Source: Sphingomonadaceae bacterium
GTDB lineage: Bacteria; Pseudomonadota; Alphaproteobacteria; Sphingomonadales; Sphingomonadaceae
NCBI GenBank assembly: GCA_014380205.1
Contig: JACMKH010000350.1
Span: 1 to 7,318 of the forward strand
Reading direction: 5' to 3'
DNA: 7,318 bases
Made by a program: the position numbers and the translations under genes. How positions within the stretch are numbered: position 1 is the stretch's first letter; each line of letters opens with the position of its first letter. The notes under the pieces are model-generated. The model saw only the letters and a list, made by a program, of their open reading frames with translations. It was not told where the DNA came from and made no database searches. Shown here piece after piece: positions 3,936 through 7,318 of the stretch.

Positions 3936-6428
3936 ATGGCCCGCGCCGCAGACCCGCTCGCGAAATACAACGCGAAGCGCGACTTCGCGAAGACCAGGGA
4001 GCCCAAGGGCGAGCGCGCGAAGGCGTCCGGTAGCTCGTTCATGGTGCAGAAGCATGACGCGACGCGGCTGCACTGGGATTTGCGGCTCGAGGCCGACGGC
4101 GTGCTCAAGAGCTGGGCGGTGACGCGCGGGCCGAGCCTCAACCCCGAGGACAAAAGGCTCGCGGTGCGGACCGAGGACCATCCGCTGTCCTACGCGACCT
4201 TCGAGGGGACGATCCCCAAGGGGGAATATGGCGGCGGCACGGTGATGTTGTGGGATCGCGGGACGTGGGCTCCCATCGAGGGCAAGAGCGCGAAGGATCT
4301 GGAGAAGGGACATCTCCATTTCACGCTCGAGGGCGAGCGGATGAAAGGCGAGTGGCTGCTGATCCGCTTGAAGCCGCGCCCCGGCGAGAAACGCGAGAAT
4401 TGGCTGCTGCGCAAGATCGACGACGAGTTCGCGGGCGGATCGGACGAGCTCGTCGAGCGTGGCCTGACCAGCGTCAAGACGGGCCGCACGATGCAGCAGA
4501 TCGCCAACGACTCGCCCGCGACCTCGTTGAAGGGCAAGCGCGGCAAGGCGTTTGAGGAGGCGATGGCCGAGGCCGAAAAAGCGGCCCCCAAGCCTCGCAA
4601 AGCCAAGGGACGAACTGCCGCCGCGCCCAAATTCCAGCCGATCCAGCTTGCGACCCTCGTCGATCACGTTCCCTCGGGCAACGCCTGGATGCACGAGATG
4701 AAATATGACGGCTATCGCTGCCTGCTCGCGGCCGGCGGCGGCGCGGCCAAGGCCTTCACGCGCAAGGGGCTCGACTGGTCGGACAAGTTCGGCCCGATCG
4801 TCGATGCCGCGTCGACGCTCGAAGGATCGGCGCTGATCGACGGCGAGATCGTCGTGCTCGACGACGAAGGCCGGCCCAATTTCTCGTCGCTCCAGGCGGC
4901 GATCTCCGAAGGGCGCGGCGGCGACATGGTCTGCTTCGCCTTCGATCTGCTGTCGCGCGACGGCGAGGATCTGACGCGCCTCCCCAACGTCCAGCGCAAG
5001 GAGCGGCTGCGCGCGCTGGTCGGCGAGGGCGTCGGCCCGATCCGCTACGCCGAGCATGTCGTCGGCAAGGGCGAGGAGCTGCTCGAGGCGATGTGCGCCC
5101 AAGGCCTCGAAGGCATCATCTCGAAGAAGATCGACGCGCGCTATTCGGGCCGCCGCACCCACGCCTGGCTCAAGGTCAAATGCACGCGGCGGCAGGAGTT
5201 CGTGATCGTCGGCTGGAAGAAGAGCGAGGCCAAGGCGCGGCCCTTCTCCTCGCTGCTGCTCGCGACGCGCGAGGACGGCGCGCTGCGCTACGCGGGCAAT
5301 GTCGGCACGGGCTTCGATCGCGCGCGGCTCGACGACCTGGCGAAGCGATTCGCGCGGCTGAAGCGCGAGACCGCGGTGGTCGAGGTGCCGTCCGCCGCGC
5401 GGCGCGGCGTGACCTGGCTCAAGCCCGAGCTCGTCGCCGAGATCGCCTTCGCCGAGTTCACCGCCGACGGCAACGTCCGCCACGCAAGCTTCCTCGGGCT
5501 GCGCGGCGACAAGCCCGCCGACGAGGTGCGGCTCGAACAGGCCGAGCCGACTCCCGAGGCCGCGCCCTCATCGGTCAAGATCAGCAACCCCGATCGCGTG
5601 ATCTTCCCTGATGCGAAGATTACCAAGGGCGATCTCGCGGCCTATTACGAGGCGGTGGCGGGGATCATGCTGCCTTGGACCGCCAACCGTCCGATCAGCC
5701 TCGTCCGCTGCCCGCAGGGGCGGGGCAAGCATTGCTTCTTCCAGAAGCACGACGCGGGGAGCTTCGGCGAGCATGTCCTCCACGTCGACGTCCGCGAGAA
5801 GGACGGATCGGTCGAGCCCTATCTCTATGTCGACGACGCCGACGGCCTGCTGACCTGCGTCCAGATGGGGACGCTCGAGTTCCACGGCTGGGGATCGCGG
5901 ACCGAGGATATCGAGAAGCCCGACCGGCTCGTGTTCGACCTCGACCCCGACGTGGGGCTCGACTTCGAAGACGTCAAAAAGGCCGCGCGCGACATCAAGA
6001 CGCACCTCTCGGACCTCGGGCTGGTCAGCTTCCCGATGCTGACAGGCGGCAAGGGCGTCCACGTCATCGTCCCGCTGACGCCGAGCGCCGAATGGCCCGC
6101 GGTCAAGGATTTCGCGCGCCGCTTCGCCGAGGCGCTCGCCCAGGCCGAGCCCGAACGCTTCGTCGCGACCATGTCCAAGGCCAAGCGCGTCGGGCGCATC
6201 TTCATCGACTGGCTGAGGAACCAGCGCGGCGCGACGGCGATCATGCCTTTCGCGGTGCGCGCGCGCGAGGGCGCGCCGGTCGCCGCGCCGATCGCGTGGA
6301 GCGAGCTCGGCGATATGGATTCGGGGGCGGTCTACAACGTCCGGCGCGCAGACGAGCTGCTCGAGCGCGCCGCCGGACGGTCGCTCTCCGGCTGGGGAAT
6401 CGCCGATCAGGCGCTGCCCGATTACTAG
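3936..6428 (+). CDS. ligD: Multifunctional DNA ligase D (phosphoesterase - ligase - polymerase)
   Basis: An 830-residue LigD, the end-processing and sealing enzyme of bacterial NHEJ. Domain order matches Pseudomonas aeruginosa LigD (about 840 aa). (1) Phosphoesterase, about 1-165: H40, H46, D48, R50, H82 and Y86 correspond, offset by two, to the Pseudomonas Mn-binding and catalytic set (H42, H48, D50, R52, H84, Y88). (2) A Lys/Ala-rich linker around 195-230. (3) ATP-dependent ligase, about 230-530: KYDGYR with nucleophile K256, E304 in DGEIVVLD, EGIISKK 392-398 and WLKVKC 411-416, followed by an OB fold. (4) AEP primase/polymerase, from about 547: metal ligands D668 and D670 (FDLDPD) and D758 (FIDWLRN), plus TGGKGVHV 703-710. 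No catalytic residue I can check is missing. The start lies 3 nt after the ku stop with only a poor Shine-Dalgarno, suggesting translational coupling. It ends before an inverted repeat and convergent cytochrome genes. Confidence 0.97.
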   Translation: MARAADPLAKYNAKRDFAKTREPKGERAKASGSSFMVQKHDATRLHWDLRLEADGVLKSWAVTRGPSLNPEDKRLAVRTEDHPLSYATFEGTIPKGEYGGGTVMLWDRGTWAPIEGKSAKDLEKGHLHFTLEGERMKGEWLLIRLKPRPGEKRENWLLRKIDDEFAGGSDELVERGLTSVKTGRTMQQIANDSPATSLKGKRGKAFEEAMAEAEKAAPKPRKAKGRTAAAPKFQPIQLATLVDHVPSGNAWMHEMKYDGYRCLLAAGGGAAKAFTRKGLDWSDKFGPIVDAASTLEGSALIDGEIVVLDDEGRPNFSSLQAAISEGRGGDMVCFAFDLLSRDGEDLTRLPNVQRKERLRALVGEGVGPIRYAEHVVGKGEELLEAMCAQGLEGIISKKIDARYSGRRTHAWLKVKCTRRQEFVIVGWKKSEAKARPFSSLLLATREDGALRYAGNVGTGFDRARLDDLAKRFARLKRETAVVEVPSAARRGVTWLKPELVAEIAFAEFTADGNVRHASFLGLRGDKPADEVRLEQAEPTPEAAPSSVKISNPDRVIFPDAKITKGDLAAYYEAVAGIMLPWTANRPISLVRCPQGRGKHCFFQKHDAGSFGEHVLHVDVREKDGSVEPYLYVDDADGLLTCVQMGTLEFHGWGSRTEDIEKPDRLVFDLDPDVGLDFEDVKKAARDIKTHLSDLGLVSFPMLTGGKGVHVIVPLTPSAEWPAVKDFARRFAEALAQAEPERFVATMSKAKRVGRIFIDWLRNQRGATAIMPFAVRAREGAPVAAPIAWSELGDMDSGAVYNVRRADELLERAAGRSLSGWGIADQALPDY

Positions 6429-6442
6429 ACCGACTCCCAATT

Positions 6443-6526
6443 CCGCTCACCTTGAGCCCGTTGAAAGGTGCATCCCCGGGGGCCGCCCAGCGCGCGCTTG
6501 CCCTTCGACAGGCTCAGGGTGAGCGG
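6443..6526. repeat. Inverted pair of 28-nt dispersed-type repeats between convergent genes
   Basis: Copy one is 6443-6470 (starts CCGCTCACCTTGAGCC). Copy two is 6499-6526 on the opposite strand (starts CCGCTCACCCTGAGCC). They match at 22 of 28 positions, and the outer 16 bases differ at only one, so the pair can form a long cruciform or RNA hairpin. Within each copy CCTT/AAGG (CCCT/AGGG in copy two) can also pair, with a compensated T-A to C-G change. The CACCCTGAGCCTGTCGAAGG type resembles repeats I recall from many sphingomonad intergenic regions. It lies 14 nt after ligD and overlaps the 3' end of the minus-strand ccmI-like gene, so it could serve as a bidirectional terminator. Confidence 0.7.
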
Positions 6527-7182
6527 GAGGGGTTGGGCTCCACGGGAAGCAGGGGTTGCTCGCCCGCCGCGCGCATCGATGCGATCTCGGCGAGGCGCTG
6601 CTCGAGATCGGCGCGATACGGCGCATCTTCGGGCGAGCGCGCGAGCATCGCGGACCAGAGGCGTTCGGCCTCGTCATATTGGCCCGCCTGCGCCGCCGCC
6701 AAGCCGAAGAAGAAGGCGGGGCCCGGGTGCTCGGGATCGATCTCGGCGGCGCGGTTGAGTGCTAGCTCGGCGGCGGCGTTCATCTGGCCGCCGCCGTGGA
6801 GGATCAGCGCGTTGGCGAGGCCGACCCAGAGGTCGGGGTTGTCGGGATCGCTCTCGATCCCGTTCTGCGCGGCCTGCGCGGCGCCTTGGTGGTTGCCGAC
6901 CCTGTTGAGCGCCTCGGTCATGTTGAGCCAATGGCCCGCGACATTCTGCTGGCGGTCGATCAACTGCGTATCGAGATCGGTCGCGCTTGCAGGCGTCGCG
7001 CGCCCGGCGGGCTCGGTCGGCGAGCCCTCCATCGCCGGGCTGCCCTGCCAGGCATAGCCCGCGAGCCCGATCAGCAGCGCCGCGCCGAGCCATTCGAGCC
7101 GGCTGCCGCGAAACTCGGCGAGCCTCCACAGCCAGAACAGCACGAGCGCGACGAGCGCGAGCGCGGCGATCCAGCCGATCAT
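6514..7182 (-). CDS. CcmI/CycH-like cytochrome c maturation protein with TPR repeats
   Basis: A 222-residue inner-membrane protein. Two hydrophobic helices (about 2-19, IGWIAALALVALVLFWLW, and 31-46, WLGAALLIGLAGYAWQ) flank a short loop. A Pro/Ala-rich spacer leads to a TPR region, about 80-190, with HWLNMTEALNRVGNHQGAAQAAQNG, LWVGLANALILHGG and AFFFGLAAAQAGQYDEAERLW as the recognisable helix pairs. CcmI/CycH proteins present apocytochrome c to the haem-ligation machinery, and this periplasmic TPR domain would bind its C-terminal tail. It is shorter than the classical CcmI (about 400 residues), so it is a minimal form or a family relative. ATG 7182 overlaps the ccmH stop as ATGA; the upstream in-frame ATG at 7251 would add 23 residues translated from within ccmH and is rejected. 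The last three codons and the stop lie inside the inverted repeat. Confidence 0.8.
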   Translation of the reverse strand: MIGWIAALALVALVLFWLWRLAEFRGSRLEWLGAALLIGLAGYAWQGSPAMEGSPTEPAGRATPASATDLDTQLIDRQQNVAGHWLNMTEALNRVGNHQGAAQAAQNGIESDPDNPDLWVGLANALILHGGGQMNAAAELALNRAAEIDPEHPGPAFFFGLAAAQAGQYDEAERLWSAMLARSPEDAPYRADLEQRLAEIASMRAAGEQPLLPVEPNPSRSP

Positions 7183-7318
7183 CGCCGCCGCCTGAAGCGC
7201 CCGCGCGCGAACAGAAGCCCCGCGCCGAGCAGCGCGATCGGGAGCGCCCACAGCGGCCAGGTCACCGCGTCGACGGGCGGATCGAAGCTCACCCAGCGGC
7301 CGTAGCGCGCGATCAGCC
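7179..7318 (-). CDS. ccmH: CcmH cytochrome c maturation protein, C-terminal end (cut by window edge)
   Basis: The last 46 residues of a gene entering from the right edge. They read LIARYGRWVSFDPPVDAV, then a membrane helix (TWPLWALPIALLGAGLLF), and end in a basic tail ARGRFRRRR. 'RYG.(F/W)V...PP' followed by one C-terminal transmembrane helix is the signature end of CcmH/CycL, the thiol-disulfide protein that reduces the CXXCH motif of apocytochrome c in the System I (Ccm) pathway; its own CXXC lies outside the window. The TGA (7181-7179) overlaps the start of the TPR gene by ATGA, so the two are in one operon and translationally coupled. The rest of a ccm operon is expected upstream, to the right. 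Confidence 0.88.
   Translation of the reverse strand, partial: LIARYGRWVSFDPPVDAVTWPLWALPIALLGAGLLFARGRFRRRR

Noticed and set aside
2919..5483. Antisense open frame of 854 codons on the minus strand across ku and ligD.
   Set aside because: It mirrors ku and ligD codon bias in high-GC DNA, shows no recognisable domain, is Arg/Leu/Ala-rich, and begins within ligD. The plus-strand genes have full catalytic motifs.
7183..7251. Longer start of the ccmI-like gene at 7251.
   Set aside because: The extension is the out-of-frame reading of the ccmH C-terminus; the ATGA overlap start at 7182 fits operon organisation and opens directly with a membrane helix.

Overview
High-GC DNA that looks like a sphingomonad (Sphingomonas or a close relative, Alphaproteobacteria). 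The basis is the strong GC bias at third codon positions, the gene content (Ku plus a three-domain LigD, ccmH followed by a short TPR protein, a BTAD-type regulator), and two kinds of dispersed palindromic repeat that resemble repeats I associate with sphingomonad intergenic regions. The assignment is an inference; there is no marker gene such as rRNA.

Layout. Positions 1-427 (minus) hold the N-terminal part of a SARP/BTAD-type transcriptional regulator that runs off the left edge. It is divergent from a plus-strand unit made of an unannotated 25-residue hydrophobic peptide (558-635) and a Rv2258c-like winged-helix/SAM methyltransferase (661-1761). The 130-bp divergent gap contains six copies of a heptamer (CAAACGC-like) on an approximately 11-bp ladder, which is the arrangement expected of a SARP operator. 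A strong hairpin (1777-1822) closes the methyltransferase unit. A small, extremely Gln/Gly-rich, probably disordered protein (1925-2182) follows and has its own intrinsic terminator (2204-2234). Next is a flavodoxin-fold oxidoreductase (2252-2863). A REPIN-like pair of inverted hairpins (2886-2964) separates it from the DNA-repair operon.

The centre of the window is a two-gene non-homologous end-joining operon: ku (3042-3932) and ligD (3936-6428), 3 nt apart. LigD has the order phosphoesterase - ATP-dependent ligase - primase/polymerase, and the catalytic residues I can check are all present. Ku bridges broken ends and recruits LigD, which trims, fills and seals them.

A second, unrelated inverted repeat (6443-6526) sits between ligD and the convergent cytochrome c maturation genes on the minus strand: a CcmI/CycH-like TPR protein (6514-7182), whose stop codon lies inside the repeat, and the C-terminal end of ccmH (7179-7318), overlapping by ATGA.

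The NHEJ and cytochrome genes are ordinary. The most interesting part is the left end: regulator, iterated operator, micropeptide and methyltransferase. No gene-free stretch exceeds 300 bp. I saw no tRNA, rRNA, CRISPR array, transposase or integrase.
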